From positions 522,374-586,373 of the forward strand of contig NZ_NJGY01000002.1 of assembly GCF_002250505.1 (NCBI RefSeq): 64,000 nt of DNA, in the 5' to 3' direction. Position numbers and translations under genes: made by a program. Shown piece after piece: positions 8,956-18,298 of this stretch; positions within the stretch are counted from its first letter, which is position 1, and each line of letters opens with the position of its first letter. The notes beneath the pieces are model-generated. The model saw only the letters and a program-made list of their open reading frames with translations. It was not told the DNA's origin and searched no databases. The stretch is from Janthinobacterium sp. PC23-8 (GTDB taxonomy: Bacteria; Pseudomonadota; Gammaproteobacteria; Burkholderiales; Burkholderiaceae_D).

Positions 8956-9477
8956 TTACTGCTGGCGCTGCGGCAGCACCCAGTCCGGACGGATGTAATG
9001 GCAGGTGTAGCCGTTCGGCAGCCGCTGCAGATAATCCTGGTGCTCGGGTTCGGCTTGCCAGAATGGGCCGGCGGGCGCCACTTCCGTCACCACCTTGCCC
9101 GGCCACAGGCCGGAAGCGTCGACGTCGCGGATGGTTTCTTCGGCCACCAGCTTCTGTTCGTCGGTGGTGGTGTAGATGGCCGAGCGGTAGCTGGTACCGC
9201 GGTCATTGCCCTGGCGGTTTTCCGTGCTCGGGTCGTGGATCTGGAAAAACAGTTCGAGCAGGCGGCGGTAACTGATGACGGCCGGGTCGAAAATGATCTC
9301 GATCGCCTCGGCATGGGTGCCGTGGTTGCGGTAGGTGGCGTCGGCCACGTCGCCGCCCGTATAGCCCACGCGGGTCGCTGCCACGCCCGGATAGCGGCGC
9401 AGAAGATCCTGCACGCCCCAGAAGCAGCCGCCGGCCAATATTGCAGTTTCAAGCGCGGTGTCAGTCGTATTTGCCAT
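8956..9477 (-). CDS. msrA: Peptide-methionine (S)-S-oxide reductase
   Basis: The 173-residue protein carries the MsrA signature GCFWG with the catalytic cysteine at residue 18, then [21 protein letters not shown] and the [21 protein letters not shown] block of the active site. A second cysteine near the C-terminus (YTCHYIRP) can act as the resolving residue. It reduces methionine-S-sulfoxide in proteins with thioredoxin as electron donor in the cytoplasm. No signal peptide is present. It appears to be a single gene between the LuxR regulator and an MBL-fold gene. Confidence 0.95.
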   Translation of the reverse strand: MANTTDTALETAILAGGCFWGVQDLLRRYPGVAATRVGYTGGDVADATYRNHGTHAEAIEIIFDPAVISYRRLLELFFQIHDPSTENRQGNDRGTSYRSAIYTTTDEQKLVAEETIRDVDASGLWPGKVVTEVAPAGPFWQAEPEHQDYLQRLPNGYTCHYIRPDWVLPQRQQ

Positions 9478-9529
9478 GGTGATGTCCTTGTTCAGAGATG
9501 GGCCATCTTACCGCGTCCGGGGATTTTCT

Positions 9530-10885
9530 TCAGGGCGCTATCGAAGCGTAGCCCAGGCGTTTCAGTTGCGCCGCCTGATAGGCGCCGATCGCGTCATTGA
9601 ACAGGCAGCGTATCAGCGGGTCGTCAGTGATATCGGCCTGTTTCAGCTCGGCGAGGATGGCGGCATCGAAATCGGCGTCGTTGATGCGCAGGTACATCGA
9701 CGTGAGCGACTCGCCGAGCACCAGCGCCGCATGGCATTTCGCCAACGGCACATCCGTGGTCCAGGACGGCGCCTCGTCCGTCTCCGGCACCAGATCGATC
9801 AGGTCGCCATCAAGGCGGTAATGCAGCACCGTGGCCGCGCCATCGTGGCCGTACAGCGACAATCGCCACAAACGCGGCTGCTGGAAATAGCTGTCCTCGA
9901 ACAGTTCCATGTCGCGGTAGCGCGCCAGCAGGCCATGGCGGCAGAAATCGAGCACCAATGCCGCCTCAGCGTCGCTCAAGGCGGGAAAGCGGCGCGCGAT
10001 GTCCGCCGTAGCCGGCGGCATCAAGCCAGGCCGGTAATCGAAGTCGAGATCCTGCGGCCCCACCGGGATCACCCACGGCAGCGGCTCGGCAGGGCTCACA
10101 CCGTGCGCGCCGAGCAGCACCGACACCGAAGGATCGAGCCGCAGCACGGTTGCCTTTGGTACCGCCGCCGCCACCTCGCGCGCGAACTGGCGGTAAGTGA
10201 CGGGAAACATCGCGTGGTTATACCAGGACCAGTGTTCCTGCACGAACTGGCAGGAGCTGGGCACGATATAGCGGGGACGCAGCGTTTGCAGCTGTTCGAT
10301 CCAGTCGTCGGGCAAGCTCAAGCGTGCAGGACCGGCCAGCCTCGGCGCGATCACCGCCACCTCGCGCATGGTCTGGAACGGCCACAGCACCATGTCCCAC
10401 GGCCCCAGCGCGGCCAGCTGCGCCAGCGTGTCGGGGCCGATCCAGGAGTCGACCACGTTGAGCACGTTCATGCCTGCGGCGCGCACCTGGAACAGCGTAT
10501 CGACATCGTCGTCGAGCGCGCGGCGCGGTGTCACTTCGATCGTGCCCACCGTCACCGGCACATCGACCTGCAGGCGCTCGACCTTGCCGAAGCCCAGCGC
10601 GCGTATCATCGCGAACAGCTCGTCGAAGATGCAGTACAGGTAGACCGGCGTGGCGCGGTCGAGAAAATGCAGGCTTTCCAAAGATAGGTGGTCGTCGTGG
10701 AAATGCGAGATAAAGACGGCGTCGAGGCGCAGCTGGCGCACCTGTGCATGGTCGAAGCGCACGTCGGGAAACGCGTGGCAGTTGCGGCTGAACGGGTTTT
10801 CGACGATGGGATCAAAAGCGATGATGGTATCGTCGCAGTCGAAGACATAGCCGGCATGCAGGATGCGGGAGATTTTCAGGGGCAT
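9530..10885 (-). CDS. MBL-fold metallo-hydrolase, UlaG-like
   Basis: The 451-residue protein has the metallo-beta-lactamase motif H61-x-H63-x-D65-H66 within SHFHDDHLS and an early FDCDDTIIAFDPIV strand, as in the UlaG-like group that acts on ester or phosphodiester bonds. At about twice the size of a minimal MBL domain it has a long C-terminal extension (from about residue 260) that I cannot assign. No signal peptide is visible, so it is likely cytoplasmic. It follows hemB on the same strand, but a hairpin terminator (10905-10933) separates them. The substrate is unknown. Confidence 0.78.
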   Translation of the reverse strand: MPLKISRILHAGYVFDCDDTIIAFDPIVENPFSRNCHAFPDVRFDHAQVRQLRLDAVFISHFHDDHLSLESLHFLDRATPVYLYCIFDELFAMIRALGFGKVERLQVDVPVTVGTIEVTPRRALDDDVDTLFQVRAAGMNVLNVVDSWIGPDTLAQLAALGPWDMVLWPFQTMREVAVIAPRLAGPARLSLPDDWIEQLQTLRPRYIVPSSCQFVQEHWSWYNHAMFPVTYRQFAREVAAAVPKATVLRLDPSVSVLLGAHGVSPAEPLPWVIPVGPQDLDFDYRPGLMPPATADIARRFPALSDAEAALVLDFCRHGLLARYRDMELFEDSYFQQPRLWRLSLYGHDGAATVLHYRLDGDLIDLVPETDEAPSWTTDVPLAKCHAALVLGESLTSMYLRINDADFDAAILAELKQADITDDPLIRCLFNDAIGAYQAAQLKRLGYASIAP

Positions 10886-10904
10886 AAAAGTATCTGAAAA
10901 GGCA

Positions 10905-10933
10905 GCGCGCCATGATAGCCGAGAATGGCGCGC
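10905..10933 (-). terminator. Intrinsic terminator after hemB
   Basis: A perfect 9-base inverted repeat (GCGCGCCAT / ATGGCGCGC) with an 11-base loop is followed on the minus strand by a T-rich stretch (TGCCTTTTC). It lies 12 bases after the hemB stop and before the MBL gene. Confidence 0.6.
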
Positions 10934-10945
10934 GCCAGGTGCGGC

Positions 10946-11920
10946 TCAATACGGATTGTTCAGCACATCCATCGCAAAATACGTGAAGATCATGTCTGCC
11001 CCCGCGCGCTTGATGGCGCCCAGGGTTTCCTGCACCACGCGGCGCTCGTCGATGGCGCCGGCTTGGGCGGCGAACTTGATCATCGCGTATTCGCCGCTGA
11101 CCTGGTAGGCGCCGATCGGCAGGCGCGTCGCCTCGCGCAGCTCGCGGATAATGTCCAGGTAGGCCCCGGCCGGTTTGACCATCAGCGCGTCGGCGCCTTC
11201 GGCTTCATCGATCAGGGACTCGCGGATCGCTTCGCGGCGGTTCATCGGGTCCATCTGGTAGGTCTTGCGGTCGCCCTTGAGGGTGCTGCCGGCCGCATCG
11301 CGGAACGGGCCGTACAGGCCGGAGGCGAACTTGGTCGAGTAGGCCATCACCGGCGTGTCGTGAAAGCCTGCCGCATCGAGCGCGCTGCGGATCGCGGCCA
11401 CCTGGCCGTCCATCGCGGCCGACGGGGCGATGATGTCGGCGCCAGCCTGCGCGGCGATCACTGCCTGCTTGCCCAGGTTCAGCACGGTGCTGTCATTATC
11501 GACCGTGTCGCCGTGCAGGATGCCGCAGTGGCCGTGGTCCGTATATTCGCAAAAGCAGGTGTCGGACATGACCACCATCTCGGGCACGGCGTCCTTGATG
11601 ATGCGCGACATGCGCGCCACCAGGCCGTCCGGATTCAGGGTGTCGCTGCCGTGGCTGTCCTTGTGGTGAGAAATGCCGAAGGTCATCACCGAACGCAGGC
11701 CGGCGCGCGCATAGCGCTCCACTTCCTGCGCCAGCTTCGCCTCGGGGATGCGGCGCACGCCGGGCATGGACTTGATATCGACAAAATCGCTGGCGCCTTC
11801 GTCGACGAAGATCGGCAACACTAGGTCGCGCGGATGGATCTCGGTTTCGCGGAACAGTTCGCGCAATTGCGGGTTGGCGCGCAAGCGGCGCATGCGCGAG
11901 AGAGGGAAAGTTGCTGGCAT
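10946..11920 (-). CDS. hemB: Delta-aminolevulinic acid dehydratase (porphobilinogen synthase)
   Basis: The 324-residue protein is full length for HemB, which condenses two 5-aminolevulinate molecules to porphobilinogen in haem synthesis. The two Schiff-base lysines are K197 (AYSTKFAS) and K249 (ALMVKPAG). The metal site is the zinc type, with C122, C124 and C132 in [14 protein letters not shown]. The N-terminal MRRLR and DLVLPIFV stretches and the C-terminal FTYFAMDVL are typical. It is transcribed alone. In this window haem is needed by the flavohaemoglobin at 37801-38982. Confidence 0.97.
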   Translation of the reverse strand: MPATFPLSRMRRLRANPQLRELFRETEIHPRDLVLPIFVDEGASDFVDIKSMPGVRRIPEAKLAQEVERYARAGLRSVMTFGISHHKDSHGSDTLNPDGLVARMSRIIKDAVPEMVVMSDTCFCEYTDHGHCGILHGDTVDNDSTVLNLGKQAVIAAQAGADIIAPSAAMDGQVAAIRSALDAAGFHDTPVMAYSTKFASGLYGPFRDAAGSTLKGDRKTYQMDPMNRREAIRESLIDEAEGADALMVKPAGAYLDIIRELREATRLPIGAYQVSGEYAMIKFAAQAGAIDERRVVQETLGAIKRAGADMIFTYFAMDVLNNPY

Positions 11921-12010
11921 GGGGTGACTGGCTTCCAGGTTAAAGACCCGGCAAGTATACGCCGATCACGCCGGCTTCGCCGGACGCGGCCTCAAAAAAC
12001 CGCACTTGCC

Positions 12011-12955
12011 TCAAGAAACGGCGGCAGGGCGCGGCGCAGGCACGCCGGCCGCACCCTCGGCGTGCACGCTGCGCAGGGTCGACAACTGCCAGCGCATGGC
12101 GCTCGCCAACTGCACCAGCATGGCGCCGCGGCGGCGCGCATCGGCGCGTTTTTTCGACGGCACCTCGGCCAGATCGGGTTCCTGGCACGGCGCGCACGGC
12201 AGCCGGTAATTGCCGTCGCTGCCAGGCAGCGCATGCAGCTCTTCCCAGGCCAGGTCGTAGTCGGACGAGATCTGCCGGCGCCGGCGCCCGTTCAGGGCGA
12301 TGCGGTTGGCGTTGCTGACCAGTTCGAGCTGGCGGCAGCCGTAATAGTCGCCCAGGTCGCGCAGCAGCGCCACCAGCAGGTTCTTCGGACGGCAGCCGTG
12401 CAAGGCCCGCGTGGCCTCGCGTACGGCCTGCGCGCCGGCGCTCGATCGCAGGCCTTGCAGCGCGCCCAGTTGCACGCTGGCGCCGGCACGGTGCGGGCGG
12501 AACAGGAAGCTGGCCAGGTACAGCGGTTCGCCGTCGCGCGTCAGGCGCAAGCACAGCTCCCCTTCGCGATAGCTTTCGTGGATGGCGGTCAGCTGCACCC
12601 GGTACAAGGCGCCGTCGCGCCCTTCCACGCTGGCCAGCACCAGCGCGCGGCGCGCGGCGTATTCCACCAGCGGACGCGCGCCGACCTGCCACATGAAGCG
12701 GTAATGGCCCTTCAGCAGCGTGACCCGCGCCGCGCAGCCGGTGCCACGCTGGGCGTAAGGCCGGTAGATCTTGTACAGCAGGCAGGGATGTTCCTGCGAC
12801 AGCGCGGCCATGCCGGGCGTGTCGGCAATAAAGGCTTGCCAGCGCGCCCGCTGACGCGGAAACACCAGTGCGCCCAGCAAGGCTTTGAGTTGATGGCCTT
12901 CCCGGTCAACAGCGGGAGGCGCCTGCGGCGTCAGGCCAGCGATAAAAGAGGTCAT
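12011..12955 (-). CDS. VirK/YbjX family protein (DUF535)
   Basis: The 314-residue protein matches the DUF535 pattern: YKIYRPYAQRGTGCAARVTLLKGHYRFM near the N-terminus, EGELCLRLTRDGEPLYLASF in the middle, LGALQGLRSS, then REATRALHGCRPKNLLVALLRDL and a C-terminal SDYDLAWEEL. Related proteins (VirK of Shigella, YbjX of E. coli) are linked to virulence and to resistance against antimicrobial peptides, without a defined enzymatic activity. The last 50 residues (KKRADARRRGAM onwards) are basic and low in complexity. It follows the two-component operon on the same strand, but a strong GC hairpin (13019-13042) lies between them. Confidence 0.85.
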   Translation of the reverse strand: MTSFIAGLTPQAPPAVDREGHQLKALLGALVFPRQRARWQAFIADTPGMAALSQEHPCLLYKIYRPYAQRGTGCAARVTLLKGHYRFMWQVGARPLVEYAARRALVLASVEGRDGALYRVQLTAIHESYREGELCLRLTRDGEPLYLASFLFRPHRAGASVQLGALQGLRSSAGAQAVREATRALHGCRPKNLLVALLRDLGDYYGCRQLELVSNANRIALNGRRRRQISSDYDLAWEELHALPGSDGNYRLPCAPCQEPDLAEVPSKKRADARRRGAMLVQLASAMRWQLSTLRSVHAEGAAGVPAPRPAAVS

Positions 12956-13018
12956 GGAAACAGTTCTTCGGCGCTCGTGTGTCGATGCGCGGCCAAGGCC
13001 GCGAGCAGCCCGGGACAG

Positions 13019-13042
13019 GCGGCCGCACGGACGTGCGGCCGC
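13019..13042. terminator. Perfect GC-rich hairpin between the two-component operon and the VirK/YbjX gene
   Basis: A 10-base perfect stem (GCGGCCGCAC / GTGCGGCCGC) has a 4-base loop GGAC. It lies after the minus-strand kinase gene but has no T-tract on either strand, so it may be a partial terminator or a transcript-stabilising structure rather than a classical terminator. Confidence 0.45.
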
Positions 13043-13114
13043 TCCGCGACGGGTAGCACGGATGATAGGCGAAGCGAAAAGCGAGGGGGGTTACAAATTG
13101 GTAATGTCAGCGAT

Positions 13115-14458
13115 TCAGTGATTGAGCCGCAACCGCACGCACAGGCCGGGCGCCGCATCCTCGACCTCCAGGCTGCCGCCGTGCAGCGCCGCGATCGCCG
13201 CGACAATCGACAGGCCGAGCCCGTTGCCGGGCAGATGCCGGCTTTTGTCGAGGCGATAAAAGCGCTGCGTCAGCTTCGGCAATTCGCTGGCCGGCACGCC
13301 GGGGCCGTTGTCGGACACGGCCAGCCAGGCGCCGGCCATGTCCTGCCCGCACGACACTTCCACCGTGCTGCCCTGCCCCGCATACTTGATGGCGTTGTCG
13401 ACCAGGCTGGCCAGCGCGCTGCCCAGCAGGTTGCGGTCACCGCGCGCCGGCAGGTCCGGGCCATGCATCTGCACCAGCAGCACGCCCTGTTCGTCGGCCG
13501 TCGCCTCGTACATTTCCACGATATCGGCGCCGATCTGCTGCAGGTCGATATCGCTGAAATATTCGGGCCGCATGCCCGATTCGGCCGCCGCAATCTGCAG
13601 CAGCTTGTCGAACACGCGCGTCAGGTCGTCGATATCGGCAATCGCCGATTGCGCCGCGCTCTCGTAGGCCGCCACCGTCTGCTGCTGGCGCAGCGCGCCA
13701 TCGAGCTTGTTGCGCACACGCCCCAGAGGCGTGCGCAAATCGTGGGCAATCGCGTTCGAGACGTGGCGCACGCCGTCCATCAGGTGCTCGATGCGATCGA
13801 GCATGCGGTTGATGTCCCGACTGAGCTTGCCGAATTCGTCGTCGCTGGCCACCGGGATGCGCTGCGACAGGTCGCCCGCCTCGATCTCGGCTGCGGTGCG
13901 GCGGATCTGGCCGATGCGCGCCTCGAGCTGGCGCCGGAACAGCCACGCGCCGGCCACCATCAACACGATGGCCACCCCGCCGCCATAGGCGATCGAGCGC
14001 AGTACCAGGGTGCGGATGGAATCGCTTTCCAGCATGGCGCGCCCCACGTACAGGCGCGAGCCGTCGCTCAGGTCACGAATCATCAGCCGCGCCGGCACCA
14101 CGCGGCCTTCGCGCGTGACATTCACGTGCAGCAGCTTGCCGGCCGGGCTGTCGGCCACCGGCCAGCTTGACAGATTGCCCGAAATGCGGCGGCCGTCGGC
14201 ACCGAGCAGCAAAAAGATCTCGCTGTCGCTGTCGGTGCGGTCGGTCAGCAAATGGGCGATTTCGGCCGACGTCCTGCTGCTGTCTTCGGGAAGATACATC
14301 GCCGCCAGGCGGGCGGACAGCACCACCAATTTGCGGTCCACGCTGCGATCGAGCACGCCGATGGTGCCGAAATAGAACACGCCGCAGACGATGGCGATGG
14401 AAATGGCCAGCAGCAGGCCGTAACCCAGCGCCAGGCGCGCCGCGATCGACTTAGGCAT
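13115..14458 (-). CDS. Two-component sensor histidine kinase
   Basis: The 447-residue kinase has membrane helices at about 8-32 and 155-175 flanking a 120-residue periplasmic sensor region, a HAMP linker (about 175-230), a dimerisation/phosphoacceptor domain with H239 in NAIAHDLRTPLGRVRNKL, and an ATPase domain with NAIKYAG, DNGPGVP and GNGLGLSIV. The HDLRTPL H-box groups it with the QseC/CusS/PmrB-like kinases. Its start overlaps the response-regulator gene by 8 bases, so the pair is co-translated. The signal is unknown; the divergent outer-membrane gene at 15347 could be a target. Confidence 0.92.
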   Translation of the reverse strand: MPKSIAARLALGYGLLLAISIAIVCGVFYFGTIGVLDRSVDRKLVVLSARLAAMYLPEDSSRTSAEIAHLLTDRTDSDSEIFLLLGADGRRISGNLSSWPVADSPAGKLLHVNVTREGRVVPARLMIRDLSDGSRLYVGRAMLESDSIRTLVLRSIAYGGGVAIVLMVAGAWLFRRQLEARIGQIRRTAAEIEAGDLSQRIPVASDDEFGKLSRDINRMLDRIEHLMDGVRHVSNAIAHDLRTPLGRVRNKLDGALRQQQTVAAYESAAQSAIADIDDLTRVFDKLLQIAAAESGMRPEYFSDIDLQQIGADIVEMYEATADEQGVLLVQMHGPDLPARGDRNLLGSALASLVDNAIKYAGQGSTVEVSCGQDMAGAWLAVSDNGPGVPASELPKLTQRFYRLDKSRHLPGNGLGLSIVAAIAALHGGSLEVEDAAPGLCVRLRLNH

Positions 14459-15146
14459 GCGTGCCGCTTTCCAGCACGCCCAGGGTGTAGCCGACGCCGC
14501 GCACGGTGTGGATCAGCGCCGGCGAGAATTCCTTGTCGATCTTGGTGCGCAGACGGCTGACCTGCACGTCGATCACATTGGTTTGCGGGTCGAAATGATA
14601 ATCCCACACCGCTTCGAGCAGCATGGCACGCGTGACAGACTGGCCCTGGTGCCGCATCAGGTATTCGAGCAGGCGGAACTCGCGCGGCTGCAGCGCGATC
14701 TGGCGGCTGGCGCGCGTCACGCGCATGGTGCGCATGTCGAGCACCAGGTCGGCTACCTGCAATTGGGTGGCATCGGGCAGCGGCGCGGCGCGGCGCAGCA
14801 GCGCTTCGATGCGGGCCAGCAGCTCGTCGATGGCGAACGGCTTGGACAAATAGTCGTCGCCGCCGCTGCGCAGCCCGCGCACGCGCTCGTCGACGCTGGA
14901 CAAGGCCGACAGCACCAGCACCGGCGTATTGCGGCCCATGCCGCGCAGGCGCGCGACAATCGCCAGGCCGTCGATCTCGCCCGGCAGCAAGCGGTCGAGC
15001 ACCAGCGCATCCCACTGCTCGCCGCAGGCCAGGCGCATGCCGTCAACGCCATTGTCGCAGGCCGTCACGTCATGGCCGGCGTCGCGCAGGCCGGCGCAGA
15101 TATAGCGGGAAGTATCGGCTTCGTCTTCGATGACCAGGCAGCGCAC
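14451..15146 (-). CDS. OmpR family response regulator
   Basis: The 231-residue regulator begins with GTG, with AAGGA six bases upstream. The receiver domain (1-115) has D51 in LVLDRLLPG as the phosphoacceptor and K102 in YLSKPF. A winged-helix DNA-binding domain follows (about 130-225: LQPREFRLLEYLMRHQGQSVTR and VIDVQVSRLRTKID). It is the first gene of the two-gene operon with the kinase. It is transcribed away from the DUF481 gene, with 200 bases between them, a layout that allows control of both directions. Confidence 0.94.
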   Translation of the reverse strand: MRCLVIEDEADTSRYICAGLRDAGHDVTACDNGVDGMRLACGEQWDALVLDRLLPGEIDGLAIVARLRGMGRNTPVLVLSALSSVDERVRGLRSGGDDYLSKPFAIDELLARIEALLRRAAPLPDATQLQVADLVLDMRTMRVTRASRQIALQPREFRLLEYLMRHQGQSVTRAMLLEAVWDYHFDPQTNVIDVQVSRLRTKIDKEFSPALIHTVRGVGYTLGVLESGTHA

Positions 15147-15346
15147 GGTGGTTCCTTATGAATCGGTGGAAATATGCGCAGCATACGCCAGGCGCGCCGC
15201 GCTTGCCAGCCCCAGGCTGGCAAATGGGACAATCATCCTGCCCCGCGTGCGCAGCGCGGGCGATTGCAGGCTCAGGTACAATATGCGCTCGACCTCGATG
15301 GGCCGCGCCCGCGCAGGTGCGCCCGCTACAAACCAAGCACACAGCC

Positions 15347-16123
15347 ATGAAATCCATTACTACTCTCGCACTGGCGCTGGCTTTGGCCATTGCGCATGCC
15401 GGCGCCATCGCCAAAGACACCAAGCAAAGCCTGCTGTTCGACGAAATTCCCATTGGCAGCTGGAGCACCTCGGCCGAACTGGGCGCCATCACCACCTCGG
15501 GCAATACGGCCGGCACCTCGGTCACCGGCAAGATCGACGCGCGCCAGGAACTCGACGACTGGAGCAACCAGTACATCTTCAGCGGCTATTTCAAGGAAGA
15601 CAAGAATGTCGACAGCGAGGGCCACCGCTACCGCGAGCGCTCGGCCGAACGCTTTTCCGCTTCGGGCAAGGCCGCCTACAAGCTGATGTCCGACAATGAA
15701 AAACTGTTCGTGCTGGCCTCACACGTCAACGACCGCTTCGGCGCCTATACCAAATATTCGACCCTGGCCGTCGGTCATGGCTCGCGCTGGTACCAGTCCG
15801 ACGACAAGAGCGTCGATGTGGAAATCGGTCCGGGCTACTTCAACGGCACCAACGACGAGGGCGTGTCCGAACACGGCCTGACCATCCGTGGCGCGGCCGC
15901 CATGAAATGGAAAGTGAGCCAGTCGTCGATATTCACGCAAACGGTCAGCGTGGAGCGCGGCACCTCGAACACCCACTCGATCGCCGAATCGGCGCTCAGC
16001 GCCAAGATCAACGGCACCATGCAGATGAAAGCCGCCTTCAGCGCCCGCAACGACACGCATGTGCCGGATGACAAGAAAAATACCGATACGCAGACGTCGC
16101 TGACGCTGGTGTATTCGTTCTGA
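15347..16123 (+). CDS. DUF481 family outer-membrane protein (YdiY-like)
   Basis: The 258-residue protein starts at the ATG at 15347, directly before a clear signal peptide (about 22 residues, ending AIA). The mature part begins WSTSAELGAITTSGNT, the typical first beta strand of DUF481 proteins, and goes on with alternating strands (YIFSGYFKEDKN, RERSAERFSASGKAAYKLM) to a terminal aromatic SLTLVYSF. This fits a monomeric outer-membrane beta barrel of the kind described as salt-induced outer-membrane protein. It is followed after 13 bases by a lipoprotein lipase and lies divergent to the two-component operon, which may regulate it. Confidence 0.85.
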   Translation: MKSITTLALALALAIAHAGAIAKDTKQSLLFDEIPIGSWSTSAELGAITTSGNTAGTSVTGKIDARQELDDWSNQYIFSGYFKEDKNVDSEGHRYRERSAERFSASGKAAYKLMSDNEKLFVLASHVNDRFGAYTKYSTLAVGHGSRWYQSDDKSVDVEIGPGYFNGTNDEGVSEHGLTIRGAAAMKWKVSQSSIFTQTVSVERGTSNTHSIAESALSAKINGTMQMKAAFSARNDTHVPDDKKNTDTQTSLTLVYSF

Positions 16124-16136
16124 CGCGCCCCCGCCC

Positions 16137-18014
16137 ATGCTTGCGCGCCGCCTTCCGGCCGGCCTGCTGCTGTGCGCCACCGTGCTGTTCGGTGGTTGCG
16201 CCGCCGTCACCGTCTCCGACATTTCGCCGGCCGAGTACCTGCGGCAGCGGCGCGGCGACATCCTGACCACGGGCAAGCTGAGCGCGGCGTCGAATGAAGT
16301 GCTGCGCGTTATCGGCGGCGACATCGCCGCCTGCACCAGCAACGTCGGCAACTGCCGCGCCGACCTGGCTCGCTCCACTCTGCTGAGCGACGAACAGCGC
16401 CTGGCGACCCTGTCCGAGCTGTGGCTCGATAGCGCCTTGCAGGAAGAAAAACAGGCCGGCGACAACAGCGCCAGCGTGCTGGCGGCCTGGCTGGAATCGG
16501 CCCGCCACGCCTATGCCTACCTGTTCTACACCGCGCGCACGCCGGGCCAGCGCGCCTTCGAAGAGCGCCAGACGCAAATCCGCGACTATTACAACTACGC
16601 CGTGCAAAAAGCCGTCGTCAACCTGTTCCGACACCACCGCGATTACCGGCCCGACGGCAACACGGTGCTGGTGGCCGGCTGGCGCATCGACAGCGAACTT
16701 TCCGCGCTGCACCTGTCGCAGGACGGCGCCCTGCCCGAAGAACTGCTGCCGGCCACCTCGCTGGCGTTTTCTGGCGTGCGCAATGTGTACCGGCGCGACG
16801 GCTTTGGCGCCGATCTGGTGGCCGTCATGCCCAAGCCGGCGGCGTCAAAAGACGATGCGGCACCGTACCGGGAAACGCGCTTCCCGGTCGTGACGGCGCT
16901 GATCCGATTCAAAGGCAACAGCCTCGATGAAGTGCTGTCGACGCACGATCTGATGCTGCTGCTGGCCGACCCGACCCGCAGCGCCAGCATTGGCATGGCC
17001 GGCCAGGAACTGCCGGTGGCGGCCAACTTCACGGCCGGCTATGGCCTGTGGCTGGCACGCTCGGGTTTCGGCCTGCAGGCGCTGCGCACCCTGTTCGGCA
17101 GGCCCGAAGGCATCGCGCGCCCGCAGGTGCACCTGATGCAGCCCTACGACCCCTCCAAGCGCACCATCGTCATGCTGCACGGCCTGGCGAGCAGCCCGGA
17201 AGCGTGGATCAACGTGGCCAACGAGCTGATGGGCGACGAGCTGCTGCGCCGGCGCTACCAGATCTGGCAGGTGTACTATCCGAGCAATGCCCCGCTGGCG
17301 GTGAATAACGCCGCCATCCGCCAGGCGGTGGACGCCACCTTGGCCCATTTCGATCCGCAGGGCCGCGCGCCGGCCTCGAACCAGATGGTACTGATCGGCC
17401 ACAGCATGGGCGGCGTGCTGGCGCGTCTGATGGTCTCCGACGCCAGGGACACCCTGCTCGACGCCATCGCCGAGCAATATCAGCTCAAGGGCAAGAAGGC
17501 GGAAACAGTGCGCGCGGGCCTGGCGCCCTACCTGAATTTTTCGGCCATGCCGCAGGTGAACCGTGCCATCTTCATCGCCGCGCCGCACCGAGGCACCTCG
17601 TTTGCCAACTACAAGGTGGCGCGCTGGCTCGCCAACCTGGTGACCTTGCCGATCACCATGCTCGATCAGCTATCCGACGCCGCCGGCAGCCTGGCGCAGC
17701 TCAACACGATTGACGCTGCGGGCGACAGCACGCCCGTGCGCATCCCCAACAGCATCGATAACCTCAGCGACAAGGACCCGTTCGTGCAGATGGTGGCCGA
17801 GCTGCCCATCAGCCCGAAAGTGCGCTACTACTCGATCATGGGCAACGACACGCCGGCGCTGCCGCTGGCGCAATCGAACGACGGCGTGGTGCCTTACGCC
17901 AGCGCCCACCTTGACGGCGCGCAGTCGGAAAAGGTGTTTCCATCCTGGCATAGCGTGCAGGAGAACCCGCAGGCGATACTGGAGATACGGCGGATTTTGC
18001 GGTTGGCCGATTAG
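16137..18014 (+). CDS. Alpha/beta-hydrolase lipase, lipoprotein
   Basis: The 625-residue protein has a lipoprotein signal peptide with lipobox LFGGC (C21), so it should be anchored in the outer membrane or periplasm. The C-terminal half is an alpha/beta hydrolase: oxyanion region MLHGLASS (about 347-353), nucleophile elbow GHSMGG with S423, and a late histidine in SWHSVQENP. The AAPHRGTSFA stretch after the elbow is shared with triacylglycerol lipases and palmitoyl-esterases of the PGAP1/EstA type. The N-terminal 300 residues are not recognisable. It sits 13 bases after the DUF481 gene, so the two are probably one envelope-related operon. Confidence 0.85.
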   Translation: MLARRLPAGLLLCATVLFGGCAAVTVSDISPAEYLRQRRGDILTTGKLSAASNEVLRVIGGDIAACTSNVGNCRADLARSTLLSDEQRLATLSELWLDSALQEEKQAGDNSASVLAAWLESARHAYAYLFYTARTPGQRAFEERQTQIRDYYNYAVQKAVVNLFRHHRDYRPDGNTVLVAGWRIDSELSALHLSQDGALPEELLPATSLAFSGVRNVYRRDGFGADLVAVMPKPAASKDDAAPYRETRFPVVTALIRFKGNSLDEVLSTHDLMLLLADPTRSASIGMAGQELPVAANFTAGYGLWLARSGFGLQALRTLFGRPEGIARPQVHLMQPYDPSKRTIVMLHGLASSPEAWINVANELMGDELLRRRYQIWQVYYPSNAPLAVNNAAIRQAVDATLAHFDPQGRAPASNQMVLIGHSMGGVLARLMVSDARDTLLDAIAEQYQLKGKKAETVRAGLAPYLNFSAMPQVNRAIFIAAPHRGTSFANYKVARWLANLVTLPITMLDQLSDAAGSLAQLNTIDAAGDSTPVRIPNSIDNLSDKDPFVQMVAELPISPKVRYYSIMGNDTPALPLAQSNDGVVPYASAHLDGAQSEKVFPSWHSVQENPQAILEIRRILRLAD

Positions 18015-18298
18015 ACTCCGTACTCGACAATCTCGCAACGGAAAACCCAATTATTGATACCCTCGCTGCGGGCGGCTCGGTCGGATAAAGGACCGTATGC
18101 TGGCCTGCCAGGATCCACGCTGCTGCGCCAAGGAGTGCGCCAGAGGTGCACGATAGGTGGTGGCCTGCCATCGCAACGCACCGCGATATGGGCAGACTGC
18201 TGGTCAAATCCGGCAAGGTTTGGCGGCGATTATGCGACAGCGTTCAAGCCAGCGGCCAGCGCGGCAGGACCTGGCGCAAGGAGCGGCGCCGCAGCACG
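18015..18298. other. Convergent intergenic region without recognisable feature
   Basis: The 284 bases between the lipase stop and the receptor stop contain no convincing coding frame, RNA or clear terminator. I see nothing further in it. Confidence 0.5.
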
